Source: Chromera velia
Lineage: Eukaryota; Sar; Chromeraceae
Direction: 5' to 3'
Assembly: GCA_018398765.1 (NCBI GenBank)
Contig: JAHBMJ010005270.1
Location: 5,380-50,379, forward strand
Length of the DNA stretch: 45,000 nt
A model generated the notes under the pieces. That model was not told the origin of the DNA. It ran no database searches and was given only the letters and a program-made list of their open reading frames with translations. Below, piece by piece: positions 24,501-40,071 of the stretch. The first letter of the stretch is position 1. Each line of letters opens with the position of its first letter. The position numbers were made by a program, and so were the translations under genes.

Positions 24501-27500
24501 AACAACCTCCCCCCCTGCCTAGTGCGTCCTCGTCGGTCTTCCTTCGACTCTTCGTCGTCTGTTGGCGGCGGGGGTGGGGGGACGCTGAACTTGTCACAGG
24601 GAGTAGGGGGGGGGGGACCTCCCCACTCCCTCGGAGTCTCGGGGACTGCAAATGGGGTTGGGGGAACGCATCCACACCCCCAAGTCGAGGGGGCTGAGGA
24701 AAAGGGGGCATTGGAGGAGGGGAAAGCCAGGCTGCTGAGTGGAGCTTCTCCCGAAGGCACAGCAGGCCTTGACACCTCCACGGCGCCTGTTGCCTCCTCT
24801 GCCGTGGCACTCTCTGCCGCCTCACATTCAGCGCTCTCTCGCAGTACAAACAGAAATGGTCAGACGGGGCGCGGCAGCAGACTGAATGAGAGCAGTCGCT
24901 CTGGAAGGGAAGTTGGCGCTTCCATGGGCCCCGGCACGAAAGCTAGAGGGGCCCTCCGCGCCCATGCGGGTGGGAGTGCCGGGGCCTCACTTGATCTCTC
25001 AGGCCCTCTACAGGTCGTGATGATCTCCAGGGACGCTGGGTGGGGCCCTTCTCAGCAGCAGACACAACAGCAGCAGCAGCAGAAGGCAACAGGGACGGTC
25101 CTCCCTGGTAGCGGCAGCAGCAGAGTGTCCTTGCGACCTCCTCGCCCCTCTATCCTTTCTCTTCCCCTTCCACCTGAGAATGCCAGTGCAACACAAAGAG
25201 ACGGATCACCCCGGCCGGCCTTGTCCGTCCACGTCCCTCTAGTCCGTCTCCTCCCCCTCCATTTCTCTCTGTCCCGCTATGAGCAATCCATCCTGGCGTG
25301 GGGTCCGGATTTTTTTCCTCTCGTCTCCGGCAAATTTCGAAAAGTAAGGGTGGGAGGGGAAAGGAAGAAGAGCAGGGCAGCAGAAGGAGCAGAAGCCGCA
25401 GCAGAGAACCAGGTCAGCAGCCACAAACAGGGGCAGGGAGGAGGAGGAAACGAGGTACATGACGCAAGTGCACCCCACTCCACAATTACAACCCCGCTGC
25501 TCACTGCTCGGGGGGATGGAGACTGTAATGTGTGTGCCTGCATAGGAGGAGGGGGTATGGGGTTGCGCGAGGAAGCACGGCTGTCGTCTCTTCGTTGTTG
25601 GGCTCAGACCTGCAACAATTGCGTGTTCGGAACTCTTCGTGCGTTGGGAAGTGGAAGAGGGCGTGCGTCAGACAAGGAGGAGATTCTGCGGCCAGAGGAG
25701 TCTGAAGGTGCAATGAATGTGTGGCAGCAGACGCACACCTGCGGGGGGTACAGCATTCGAGACGTCTGCTGTGACGCTGTGATTCTCCCACAGCCCCAGG
25801 CGCCCTCTGGGGCGGGGGGGGCCCTTGTCCCATTCCAAAGGGCCCCGGAATATATGCAGCGCAACCCAACAAGCGATGCTGGGGCCTCCCTCCAACGCGC
25901 AACTTTGACGAATGTCGGAAGGAAAACCCTGATGGGGGGGCTGGCCGGGCAGGGTCAACCCGGAGGCACGGGGGGGGAAGTCCAGCGCGGGTTTATTGAG
26001 GGAATCTCCCTCTCGAAGAAGGCTGAAAAGAACGCCAAAGCTTCCAATCTATTTAGTGTGGGAGTCCCCCGGGCGCTTGGAAACGGGCCTATCCAGACTG
26101 TATCGGTCGCAGATACCGACCCTGGCGTTGCAGGGGGTCCTTTAGCGAAGGGGGGCAATGAGGTAGAGCAGACGAACCTGGCAGAGAGATTTCGAGGGGA
26201 CGTCGGGGGCGACAAAGGGGGTGCTGATGGGTCAGCCCACCTCTCGCTGTCTGCCTCTGCGGGACCAGGGAAAGCGGGGGGACCGACCGGACGCCCCCCG
26301 TCCTTACCGGGCCTAGTTCATTCCCGCACCCTCGGCCCCCCAGTTGCCGTCTCTGAGCACGCTGCCGACAGTCCCTTGCCCCCTGTCTCCCCCATTCCCA
26401 CACCTCCATTAGGCTTTTCTCGTCCGCCCCTTCCGCTTCCCTCTAGTGCGCACACACACACAGGCAGGGGGCCTGCAGCAGGGTCTGCAGGAAGCAGGGG
26501 AGGAGGGCCTGAGGGTCTTGGATCTCCCATTCCTCTTTCCGGAGGATCCCCTCTCCCCCCTAGTTCGAAGTTGAACCCCCTTCTCAGAACCCAGCGGTCC
26601 CAGTCTTATGATGGTACGGCGGTTTTGCAATCGGTCAGCCAGGCTCTGAATTCCCCCACTCCCTCCCCAGGGCTACCGCCACAGGCTCAGCAGGCACCCT
26701 CAGGCGGGGGGAAGCCGGAGAAGGAGAGAGAGGGTCAGGAGGAGGGAACTTCAATTATGCAACTGCAGAGAGAGAGCGTGCCAGTGAGGGGGGGTCCCTC
26801 TCTGAGGCAGCACAGCCGGACCCAGTCGACCCGGGCGGTCGAGACCAAAGACCCAGCAGACGCCGCCTTCGCTTTCCCTCTTTCCCGACAAGGATCAGCT
26901 GGAGGAATGGGGGGGAAGCGAAGTCGAAAGGAAAGCGCCACAGGCAGTGGGGGGGTGTTGGAGATCGCAAAGGAGCGGTCGGGCGCCGCCGTTGCAGCAG
27001 GCTCAAGAGGGCAGCACAGGGGGATGACTGGGGCATCGTCTGCGTCGGGCTCTAGTCTCTCTGGAGCGCGTGACGTGTTCCTTGAATTTGTGGCCTCTCG
27101 TATCTGTAGCAAGTGCTTCGGAGAAGGCACAGACAGAGACCATGAAGAGAAAGACAAAGGGCATTCAGCACATGGACACGGGCAAAGAGTCTCTGGTAGA
27201 CATGTCAGTGTCTTTTTTTTCTTTCACACGAAATTTGCGTCGAGCTTCACGTCCTTGCGCTTCTCCTCGTGCCCTCTTCTGACTTTTTTTCATTCGCGGC
27301 GAAGTGTCTTCTTTTCCCTTTTGCCTTTCTAAAACATTCAGTGAACCTGTGTTTTTTCCTTTCACGTTTAGAAGGATCGAAGATGGCTGAAAAACATTTG
27401 GTGATCTGTAAAGATAAGACAAAGTACTTTTGTCTTCACTTTGCCCTCACTCACTGGACTCCTTTCCTGTTCTGTCTTTGCCTACAAATCTGCAGAGACC

Positions 27501-29992
27501 GCTCCCAGATCTCGAGGAGGGTGCTCATGTGTCCCTCGGCTTTGCGGCAACGGCAGCAGAGACGGGTGTCTCCTCTGGGGTGGGGCGTGGGGAATTTGAA
27601 CACGACAACGGGGGGGCGGGGGGGACGGTCCATTCTGCTGTGGACACTCTTGTCTCCCCCCCCCACAGCCCTGCTGTCCTCTTCCACCCTTCTGCCGACC
27701 TTGTTGTTGTCTCTGCCTCCAACGGGATCCTTTTGGTCTGCCGTCTCTCTGACGGGGCCGTGCTGCAGCGCTTGAACGTCCTGAGTGGCAGCAGCGGTGC
27801 AGCCGTCCCGTGGAGGGCCCCCGGCTTGTCCTTCTCATCCTCGTCACTTTCCGGAGCAGCAGGCGGGGGATGGGTGGATGCGTTTCAGTCTCAGTGCGAG
27901 CAGCACAGTGGGCACATGCGGTTGCTGCAGAGCACCCTTGCGCTTCTGAATGACCCCGGAAGGCAGAATTCTGCCCGAACGGGGGCTGGGCTGCCTTTCT
28001 CGGGTCCGTCGAACTTTGGGGGACGGAGTGGAAGCCCGTCGGGCGGCTGCTTTTCGTGTGGGGCAGTTCAACCGTCCATCACCCAGCTTGCGTTCATGAA
28101 CGAACATGCGCATGAGGTGGAGATCGACTCTGCAGGCGCCCTCTGTCCTTTGATATGCGGGTTTTCTGACGGGTCTGTCGCCGTGGTTCGGGCCTGGGTT
28201 GAGGAAGCAGGGGGGGGGAGAAACCAGGGAAGAAGGGGAAAGAACGCAGGAGCCCCGGCAGAAATAATGGAAAGATGGCAGGCAGTCTGTGTGGATACGA
28301 ACATGGCCTCTGCCTCGGGAGGGCAATCACGCAGTTCTGCATGTGGCGGCGGCAGTCTGTCGCTGGATGATGCGGGGCTGGTGATGACTTGGGATCCTGC
28401 GGGGGGTCGTCTGGTGGCTGCGGGGAAAGACAGCTGTGTGAGAGTTTGGGACTTGGGGAAGAGCAGGTGGGTGGGTTTCTGTGATTGTTCTCTGGTTCTC
28501 TTTAAAAAGACTCTCGGGATGTTTTCTGCTTCAAACTTCGTTTCACTTATCACTCGTTTGATCGATTTTTTTTTTCTTTTGTGCTTTTCGGCTTCCGTTT
28601 CACAGTCTCCTTCCTGATCGTTCGCAGTCTGTATTCCTTTTTTTTTAATGCCTGTTCCCATACTGCCTCTTTGTTTCTCTTCATATGCTCCTCCTATCCC
28701 GCAGGTGTGTGGCCTCCCTCCACCACAGAAACACCTCCCCGTCCACCTGTGTTCTCTCGGCCCCCTCGTGGCATTTTGCGGCAGAGCTGTACAGGAAGGC
28801 CGCAGAGGCGGCAAGTGGGGGTGCAGCAGCGGCAGCACGGCGTCACAGGGGGGGGCATGGGGGGCACGGGGGGTTCCACGAGGCCCTCCTTGCGTCCTCC
28901 TGGCTTCCCTCCGAGCATCCACACGGAGGGGGCACATCAGGGTGGGGCACTGGGAAGGGGGGCCGGGGCCTGGAACACATGCACACACACGCGGGGGGGT
29001 CCCGAGGTACGGGATCGGGGGCTGGAGGGGGAAGTCGCGTGAGTGGATTCGGGGTGGGTGCTGTGAGGGGGGGGTTGCCTGACATTGCGGTGGGCAACGC
29101 CGACGGCACTGTGAAGTTTTTTGACCCCAGAAGGCCGGGTACGAAAGGGCCTGTTGAGGCTCCGTCGGTCGCACATGGTGCGCCTGTTGCGAGTCTCTCG
29201 TGTGCCGCTCCTCTGCACCTCGGGGGGTTCCAGTTGGTGAGTGCGGACCTGGGAGGGGGTGTGGCGGTGTGGGACGTGCGTCAGTGTGAACTGCCGATCA
29301 AGGCGTTCAGTGTGATTCCGGACGCGCGGCCTGGGATGCGGGTGATTGAGGGTCCTGGTGGTCCTGAGAGGTTGCAGGGAAGGCTGGGGGGAAGTCGGAT
29401 GAAGCACCTTGAAGAGGTCACAAAGGCGGGAGGAGGAGGAGGAGGAGGGAGTGCGGCGGCGGGGCCCAGAGGGTCGGCTCGTGGGACTACAGGGGTGACG
29501 TCACCCCCCTTTTCGTCTGAAAACGCGTTGGCAGCGGTGGAATTCCACCCTTATTTGCCCGTGATTGGCTGGGCGACTGCATGGAATAATCGCGTGCAGG
29601 TCGGGCCTCTGCTGTGGGGGAGCCGTGTGAAGTGGAAGAGAGAGGCATCCGGGGAAGGGGGGGGGGCACCGGGTGCGCATCGCAAGCCTTATGTGTTCGG
29701 CCTGAGAGAGGCAGAGGGCCTGCAGACACTGCACTTGAAACAGCCTCGAGGTAGCGGAGAAAAGGAGCGGCAAGAAAAGGAAAAGGCAGGGTTGGAGAAG
29801 GACAAAGAAAGAGAAAGAGAAAGAGACCGGTCGGGTCATGCATCAGCTGGAGGGCGGGTCGGGGGTTTGGCATGGCACCCTGTGCACCCGGTGTTGGCTG
29901 TTGTGAGCAGTGGCATGAGCATCGGAGGAACGGATATGCACGAGGACGCTGGGGGGTCGGTCCACTTCTTTAATTCTGCATGCAGTTTCTGA
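12857..29992 (+). CDS. RPTOR: Raptor, scaffold subunit of TORC1, giant form, 8 exons
   Basis: Raptor presents substrates to the TOR kinase in TORC1. Exons: 12857-13401, 13727-13820, 14415-15423, 16051-16265, 16625-18073, 18576-27203, 27496-28466, 28705-29992; they join in frame to 14199 nt (4732 aa). Landmarks: the RNC caspase-like domain (about 94-530) with WRAQRRKRMTHLVLF, HYYGFG (221-226), LDCNNA (Cys362) and FTSCLTTPLKAA; then LGELNWVFTSVSEAIAW, LFRNFLLADRVMRS and FVDLGPWAVRMCL. HEAT-type repeats follow (LLNAGALEALSACL, VRGFAICALGSLLF, VKMELVAALGPLLW). The C-terminal WD40 propeller begins near 3981 (VRVWDLGKSR, IAVGNADGTVKFFD, VAVWDVRQCE). Low-complexity insertions occupy about 1215-2180 and 2265-3975. 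The ATG at 12857 is the first in frame. The donors at 15424 (GTCCGT) and 27204 (GTCAGT) are the least certain junctions. Confidence 0.93.
14168..14213. repeat. (GA)n in Raptor intron 2
   Basis: About 45 bp of GA on the coding strand. It is one of the few purine tracts in the sense orientation of a Raptor intron; a CT-rich run precedes it at 13978-14020. Confidence 0.9.
15478..15613. repeat. (CTTT)n(CT)n(GC)n(GT)n composite in Raptor intron 3
   Basis: Pyrimidine 4-bp units pass into CT, then GCGC, then GT, all on the coding strand, about 50 bp after the weak GTCCGTCCGTCC donor. Confidence 0.95.
18482..18571. repeat. (CT)n(GT)n composite abutting the Raptor exon 6 acceptor
   Basis: CT repeats, then about 60 bp of GT repeats that run to within 5 bp of the acceptor CTGAG (exon starts 18576). 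The polypyrimidine tract is therefore separated from the acceptor by a GT microsatellite. Confidence 0.9.
18576..27203 (+). other. 8.6-kb Raptor exon 6 with low-complexity coding sequence
   Basis: One uninterrupted 2876-codon frame holds two HEAT-like islands (about 18576-18890 and 21780-22080) amid Ser-, Pro-, Gly-, Ala- and Gln-rich sequence. A poly-Gln patch lies at about 25053-25083 and Arg-Glu runs at about 23507-23545. Many G-runs of 6-9 bases encode Gly. An open frame this long with conserved islands in the same frame at both ends supports real coding sequence rather than an intron. Confidence 0.85.
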
Positions 29993-30915
29993 CTGAGCTC
30001 TGATTCCAAAGATCATGGCAGTTCACATTGCCAGTGCGCTGACCGGTATAAAACATGAAGGTCCGAACGACTCGTAGTTGTGAACTTCAAAGACTGTACT
30101 TCTCAAACTGTGTTAGACAATATATAGAAAACACACTGTTATACCGTGCTATACAATCGCACAACCTTCTATTATATTTTATTCTAGATTTGATTTTTTT
30201 AGTACTTTTTAGTATATAAGCATTTTATTATTATTTACTTTGAAAACTGGATTTTAAAATATTTATAACAAACTTTAAGTGACTGACCAGCAAAAGAAGA
30301 TGCTCCTTCCATAAGCAGAAGAAAGCCATAAACAGCAGGAAGCATGTTGGGGTCCATATCGCTGGAGCCACTTTCCGAAATACGATTTTGAACTTAAGGT
30401 CGAAATCCCATAATTTCGATCGGCGAGCGGCCTCCAGATTGCGCTCACAGCATTCCTTGCTCAATCGAAGCCTTTCCTCACTGGAAAGCACTCCCAACAT
30501 AAAGAGGAAAGCTTCTGAAAGTAGCTAAGGTCGCTGCAGAAGAGCAGACTACTGGTAGATGGACATTCCGATCTGTTCTGGATCGGAAATCTGAAGCTTG
30601 ATCGCAGGTCGATCTGGCTGTGCGTAATTCAAAATTCAATGCCGCGCTGAAAGCTATTTCTACCCTTTGCAACATAATCACTACCCTTTAGTAAGGTAGA
30701 TAGATGGCTTTCCGTTTCAAGCGGCTTGCGATCTGCTTCCAGATTGAAACCTACTCACTTCCAACTCTGGGTGCAAACTCAGACAGACTTGACAATTTGA
30801 CTGCATGTTTCTGTATCGCAAATTCGTGCAACACTTTCGACGCACGCGCACGTAACACATGTAGTGTTGTAAGATTGTTACAATTAAAGCTAGCTAACTT
30901 GCAACTAAGTTGTAA

Positions 30916-31016
30916 GCGGCGCGCCACGCACACATGCAGCTAAGCCCTGCATATATATACTAAGACCAACTCAATTTGGCAAACCCATACAGCCAATTAC
31001 GATTGTGATTACAAAT
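30916..31016 (+). repeat. Dispersed repeat, left copy
   Basis: It contains CTAAGACCAACTCAATTTGG and ATTACGATTGTGATTACAAA. An inverted, diverged copy is at 34173-34262. It is directly followed by the foldback 31021-31319 and then ATGCCGTGGCCCC, a motif also found beside the right copy. Confidence 0.75.
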
Positions 31017-31020
31017 GTAA

Positions 31021-31319
31021 AAAATATTTTTATCACGCAAACAGTCTTTTGTGACTTGCAACATGTTTTTGATAATATTCGTGAAGTCTGTGCAAATTTT
31101 CAAGTTCGTACGCGCAACCGATTACGTTTGCAAAAAATATGAAAATTCAAAATCGGGACTCAATTTTTTGGGTTTTCCGGGGCCACCTGGCTTTAAATTT
31201 TCATATTTTTGGCAAACATAATCGGTCGCGCGTACGAACTTGAAAATTTGCACAGACTTCACAAATATCATCAAAAACATGTTGCAAGTCTCAAAAGACT
31301 GTTTGCGCGATAAAAATAT
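31021..31319. repeat. 300-bp foldback (near-perfect inverted repeat)
   Basis: Left arm 31021-31150 and right arm 31192-31319 are reverse complements at about 94 percent identity by my count (8 differences over about 126 bp, mostly transitions). The loop is about 40 bp. The arms could form a long hairpin in DNA or RNA. It resembles foldback or MITE-type DNA elements, but I see no transposase and no certain target-site duplication. Confidence 0.85.
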
Positions 31320-32584
31320 GCCGTGGCCCCCGAGCCACGGTATCTGTAGCCCAAACCGAAAGGAAAAACGTAAAGGTGAGCCCCGCCCCCTACACCGAAT
31401 TTCGCACACGCGCCACTTACGTACTTCCTCACATTTTGGGTCGCAAACGCCTTACGGGACTGCGCAGTAAAAATTTTACGCATGCATGATTGAAATGATT
31501 GAATTCGACCGCCTCTGAGGTCTGAATTCAGATGCGCTGTTCGACAGCTTTGTTAGACTTTGTAATATGGGTGAGCAGATAAGGGAAATCTTCAACTTAA
31601 TGACGGACGTGGGCATGACAGTGAGTGAGAGCTGGATGAAAACACTACTCTTCAAACGTCGTCTCCGCGCGTCTCAATCTGTCTGTTGTGAGTTTCATAT
31701 TGTTTCCGGACTAAGCAGATCTGCCCTTTCGTCAGGTCTTCACCTGCCCTGCTCCAAGGAAAGGTGAGTGGTCAATCTGTTCCTGGCTTCATATTCCTCC
31801 TGTTTATTTGACTACATAAATGAAAGGGAGACAGTCAGAGACAATCTGCTAGCAAGCGCATGCGACTCTCTGTCGCGAGCGAGCTGCTGAACCCGGGCGC
31901 CTATGGCTTTCCTCTAGCTCTATTCACCCTGTTTGAGCCTGCCATGCAATATATGTGATTTCCTGTCTGTACTGACTTTGGGCTGTAAATCCTTGTATCT
32001 TTGAGTAAATGGATGAATGAGTAGGCGTGTTGGGTTTCCGTGTCCGTCTACATGTCTGTCTTAAAGTATCCCCCCGTTGCTGTCCACGATACTCGTTTCG
32101 ATGCATGGTGCCCCTGTAAACAAATTTTTCCGGTATTTATGTGCGTGGATACCAGTCTGTGATATGGTTTTATCTTTGTGTACTTTGTCCGGCTTTCTCC
32201 GTTCCACATTTTTCTGTGTCCCTGAGGCTATGTGTATATTGAAATTCATCTCCTTTGAGTGACCGGGTATACGTTGATTGAGTGCAGTAGTGCTGAGACT
32301 CTGAGGAGAAGCGCAAGGGCAAAAGACTGGCTGACTAACTGCCTAACTGACTGACTGACCCACTGATCGACTGGCAGCGACAGACAGTCACAGTAACTGA
32401 CTATTTATCTGTCTTCTAGGTCTGTCTTGCTGTCTGTAAAAAAATTCCCCTCCCCTGGAATGAAAATATGGCCTGTTTGCCTGCCTGCCCACCTGCTTGC
32501 CTGCCTACTTATCTGTCTGCTTCTCCATATGTTTGTCTGTATGACATTGTATATAGGTGTATGCGTATGTGTATGAGGCCAGGA

Positions 32585-32586
32585 GG

Positions 32587-32653
<67 letters not shown>

Positions 32654-32704
32654 CAAGAGTGAGAGCAAGAGTGAGAGCGAAAGTGAGATAGAGAGAGAGA
32701 GAGG

Positions 32705-32730
<26 letters not shown>
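32585..32730. repeat. (TA)n(GA)n composite microsatellite
   Basis: About 20 bp of TA passes into about 120 bp of GA with AAAG and GTGAGA interruptions. Confidence 0.95.
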
Positions 32731-32735
<5 letters not shown>

Positions 32736-33160
32736 GGCAGCTTGTGCTTTAAGGCTCTAGCAGGACTACATCCATAATATATTTCGTTGTGTCAGCCTTT
32801 CTGCCTCGTGTGTTTTTGTGCGTACGTGAGAGCTTCCTCTGAAAGGCTTTGTGACATTCCTGCTCCACTCTACCGCAGGGCCTGTGTATGCTAGTGTGTA
32901 TGGTTGTCTCTCGGTGTGTGTTTGCCTACATATTCCTTTGTACGACTACCAGGCGGTGCACTGAGGTCTGCTTGCTTGAAATCATACTCAAAACTCTCTG
33001 GGTTGTTTGCCTGCTTTGGGGTTACTGCCCAGGGCCACTGCCTCTTTTTGCACTGCACAATTTTGAATGTTCTGCGTATCAGTCTGTGAATGAAATGAAA
33101 GCCTTAGAAACTTTGAAGGAAAGGGAACATTCCTTAGCATGTCCCTACCTGATCTTCCAT

Positions 33161-33203
33161 TCTCTTTCTCTCTCTCTCTCTCTCTCTGTATGTGTATATG
33201 TGT

Positions 33204-33242
<39 letters not shown>

Positions 33243-33350
33243 TGTGTGTGTGTGTCTCCGTCTGTACGTATGCGATCTATACCTGTCCGAGCTTATCAGT
33301 CTAAGTAATGTGTGTGCTTATGTATGCATGCGATGTAGCGGTGAAAGTGT

Positions 33351-33401
<51 letters not shown>

Positions 33402-33451
33402 ATGTATGTGTGTGTGTACGTAAGTGTGTGTGTGTTTGTGTATATGTGTGT

Positions 33452-33495
<44 letters not shown>
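33161..33495. repeat. Two consecutive (CT)n(GT)n composites
   Basis: CT then GT at 33165-33260, and again CT then GT at about 33353-33495, both on the plus strand and so in the sense orientation of the flanking genes. No exon was recognised nearby. Confidence 0.95.
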
Positions 33496-33498
<3 letters not shown>

Positions 33499-34133
33499 TG
33501 CGCACATTAGCAGACAGGTGGCAGACGAAGACTCATAATCAGAGAGAGATAGAGAGCGAGAGAGGGAAAGAGCCAGATGGATGTATGGTTCTGCATAGGA
33601 GAAAGAGATCGAGGCCGATGCACCCAGACTGAAGTAGAGAAACTGATAGTGTCTCAGACAGACAGCAAGATCGAGAGACAAAGGCTAGGACAAAGGGTGA
33701 AAGATGATGAAAGAGTAACTATTGTGTAAGTGATGTAGACATATATGCAGACACTGTAATACACTGTCAAAGACTAGGTTAAATACTGTTGGCTCACTCC
33801 TTCCCGGTCCTTGGACCATCCTTCGTGTCTGGGGCTTTTTCACAGATACCTTTACTGTGTTTTTGTATCGAACCAAATCGAGTTATTAGTGTATTGAGAG
33901 ATCACGTTAACTAGAAAACGAGTCAATCATTCTCTAGATCATCATTTTTTCCTTTTTAAAAATGTTAGAAAAAATATGGCAAATTAGTTTTATAAACTTA
34001 GGTAAAGAATATGTATTGTAAACAGTTTGCAGATCGATTTACTATAACTATGAGTGAGAATTTCAGACTAATTTTTAGTCGTATTTAGGCCTTCATACGC
34101 GATAATGCGCGACCCTCGGTTTCCCCCTTTCAA

Positions 34134-34262
34134 CGGGGCCACGGCATGCTCCGCAGGAGCATCAAAATTGTTCATATTTGCAATCGCAATCGTAATCGTG
34201 CCAAATTGAGTTGGTCTTGGTATATATTAATATATGCGCATGGAACGCGTCCGCGCCGCCGC
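34134..34262 (-). repeat. Dispersed repeat, right copy (inverted, shorter)
   Basis: The reverse complement shares CAAGACCAACTCAATTTGGC, an ATTACGATTG-like block and ATGCCGTGGCCCC with the left copy at 30916-31331, but lacks the 300-bp foldback. A small palindrome (ATGCTCC, GCA, GGAGCAT) lies at 34147-34163. Confidence 0.7.
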
Positions 34263-34611
34263 CTATCCGACGCCGCGAGGACCCAAAACGCGCCCGTCTC
34301 CCCTGCAGCCTTTTCCATGCCTTTTCCGTGCTCTTCACACCTCTCTCTTTCACACCTGTTCACCACATCTTACAGAGAAGCACGATCCATCCTGAGAATA
34401 CAGAACGAATCCGAAAGAGCAGTTGATTGTTTGACGTACGCAGCATTCATGCATCTTGTAGCGTGAACAGGAGGCCAGGTTTTGTGCAGCAATAAATTTG
34501 AGAAGATAGATCCTTGAAAGAAGAGCCAGTTCCCAATTCAGTCGTTCTCCTCTGTTTCTTGTTCTGCTTTGGCTTTCGCCTAGTCTCGAAAGTAAGGGGC
34601 GCAGACAATAA

Positions 34612-38358
<3,747 letters not shown>

Positions 38359-39921
38359 CCACCGGGATGGACGGAAGGATGGAATGGGTGACGAGATGGA
38401 CTTTTCTTTCTGTATGCTGATCTCTGACATGAATTTCTTTCTTTCTCTCTGCCCGTCTCCCTTTGTGTGGGAGAAGGAAGGGAGGTGGCAGGTGAAAGAG
38501 CGAGAACGGAAAACAGCGAGAGGGATCCGCTCCTTCTTTCCTCTTTTCATCCATCATCTTCCTTCTGCTTTTTCTTCTCTTGGGGCTCTAAGAAAAAGAG
38601 TCGACGCGCGTACGCACGCCCTTGCACTTCCAGCAGAAGGCCGGGCGGGTAGGGCTCGAGTCAGTCGGCGAGAGAGAGCAGTGAGGGAGCGGGGAGGAGA
38701 AATCGATTGAGCGGAGAGCGTGCTCGATGTGGGAGGGAGTCCTTAATTCCATGCAGGGTCATGCTGCAGAATTGAAGTGCGATCGTCACTGAGGGGAAAA
38801 CCAAAGAGACTTACTTCTGTTTGGGGGTAGGGGGAATTAAACTGCTTTGTCTGCTGGGGCAAGAAATGGAAAGGGGACGGGATCCAGGACATGCACGGAA
38901 GCTTGATCGAATTAATTCATGCACGCAAGAGTTTGACAAGGAATTCCAAGAAGGGAATCCACAACTTGAAACAGATGAATATTCCAATGATTTTGCAAAA
39001 CACTTTTCTTCGTAATTTGACTGTGCTATGCTGGCAAGGTGGAAAATCGGTTCTAGCGGGTAACTCAAAACTCATTTTACTCATATCTATAAAGTGTCAC
39101 AGCAAGATCGATCAAGTACACATTAAATTTTGAATATGTAAGTCCAGCCTAGTCCGGCCCTAGATTTAGTCACTACAAATCTATTTATATGGACTTTAAT
39201 TTAGCTAGGAATTTAAATAAATTATAACATTAATGTGAATGAAAAGTTAGATTAAAAGTTGGCCTGCAGGAGTCGGCTGCTGTGGTAAACATTCGAAAAA
39301 TAGAAATTCAGATCCTAGCTCAGATTTAGCTGCCTTCAAGCCCCACTGAGGTCTCTGCTAGAGTTTCTGATTCATGCAAAATATTGTTAGACCCAGAAAT
39401 TCTATGGGCAAAACCATATTTAAATAAGTACTATAAGTATTAAAGTATAATAATAATAATAATAGATACTAGCTAGGATACTAGATTAAAGAAAAAAAAA
39501 CTTCAAAAGTATCATAACCAGTTTTTATTTTGAAATTTGTTTCCCGATCGATTTATACTTGGGGAAAAAATATTTACTGGCTTCAACGTCGGTGATTGAA
39601 GCAGCAAAAACAATTAAAAGATGATTAAAGTGCCAGTGTAAAAAAGGAAAGAAACGTGACTGCATTCCGGCTTAATACCGCACCCATGTAAATGTAGATT
39701 GAAATGTGACCCACCTTGAGTTGATCGATCAGGAAAGTCTGACTGTCGTTTAAAACTCGAAGGCGGACTCCAAACTGACATGCAATCGATCAGGTGTGTG
39801 GATCAGGGCAACCAAATTCGCAGCAAGCACAGAAACCGTAAATGAGCTGACCTCACTGATTCATGATCAATGCGGATGCTGAAAGTACGCGTCGCTGCCT
39901 TCAAGGGACAGAGAAAAACAA

Positions 39922-39956
<35 letters not shown>

Positions 39957-39960
39957 CCTT

Positions 39961-39991
<31 letters not shown>

Positions 39992-40071
39992 AATTCTGTG
40001 CACAATATTGCTCGAAAGCAATTGATAACGATCTAAATTGTGTCTGTGCGGATTCCTCATGCGCCCCCCGC
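38359..40071. other. AT-rich spacer between convergent genes
   Basis: The proteasome gene ends at 38358 and the kinase gene ends, reading inward, at 40072, so both 3' regions and poly(A) sites should lie here. 38980-39640 is strongly AT-rich with a TAA/ATA run at about 39448-39465. No ORF is recognised. A CT/GT composite lies at 39920-39990. Confidence 0.6.
39920..39990. repeat. (CT)n(GT)n composite microsatellite
   Basis: CTCTGT and CT units followed by GT on the plus strand, about 80 bp beyond the stop of the minus-strand kinase gene and so antisense to it. Confidence 0.9.

Noticed and set aside
30231-30681. Two minus-strand frames in an AT-rich spacer, suspected transposon fragment
   Set aside because: No transposase, reverse transcriptase or integrase motif could be seen; left as unexplained spacer.
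31567-31767. 66-codon plus-strand frame with a true ATG
   Set aside because: Too short, no family resemblance and no supporting neighbour exon.
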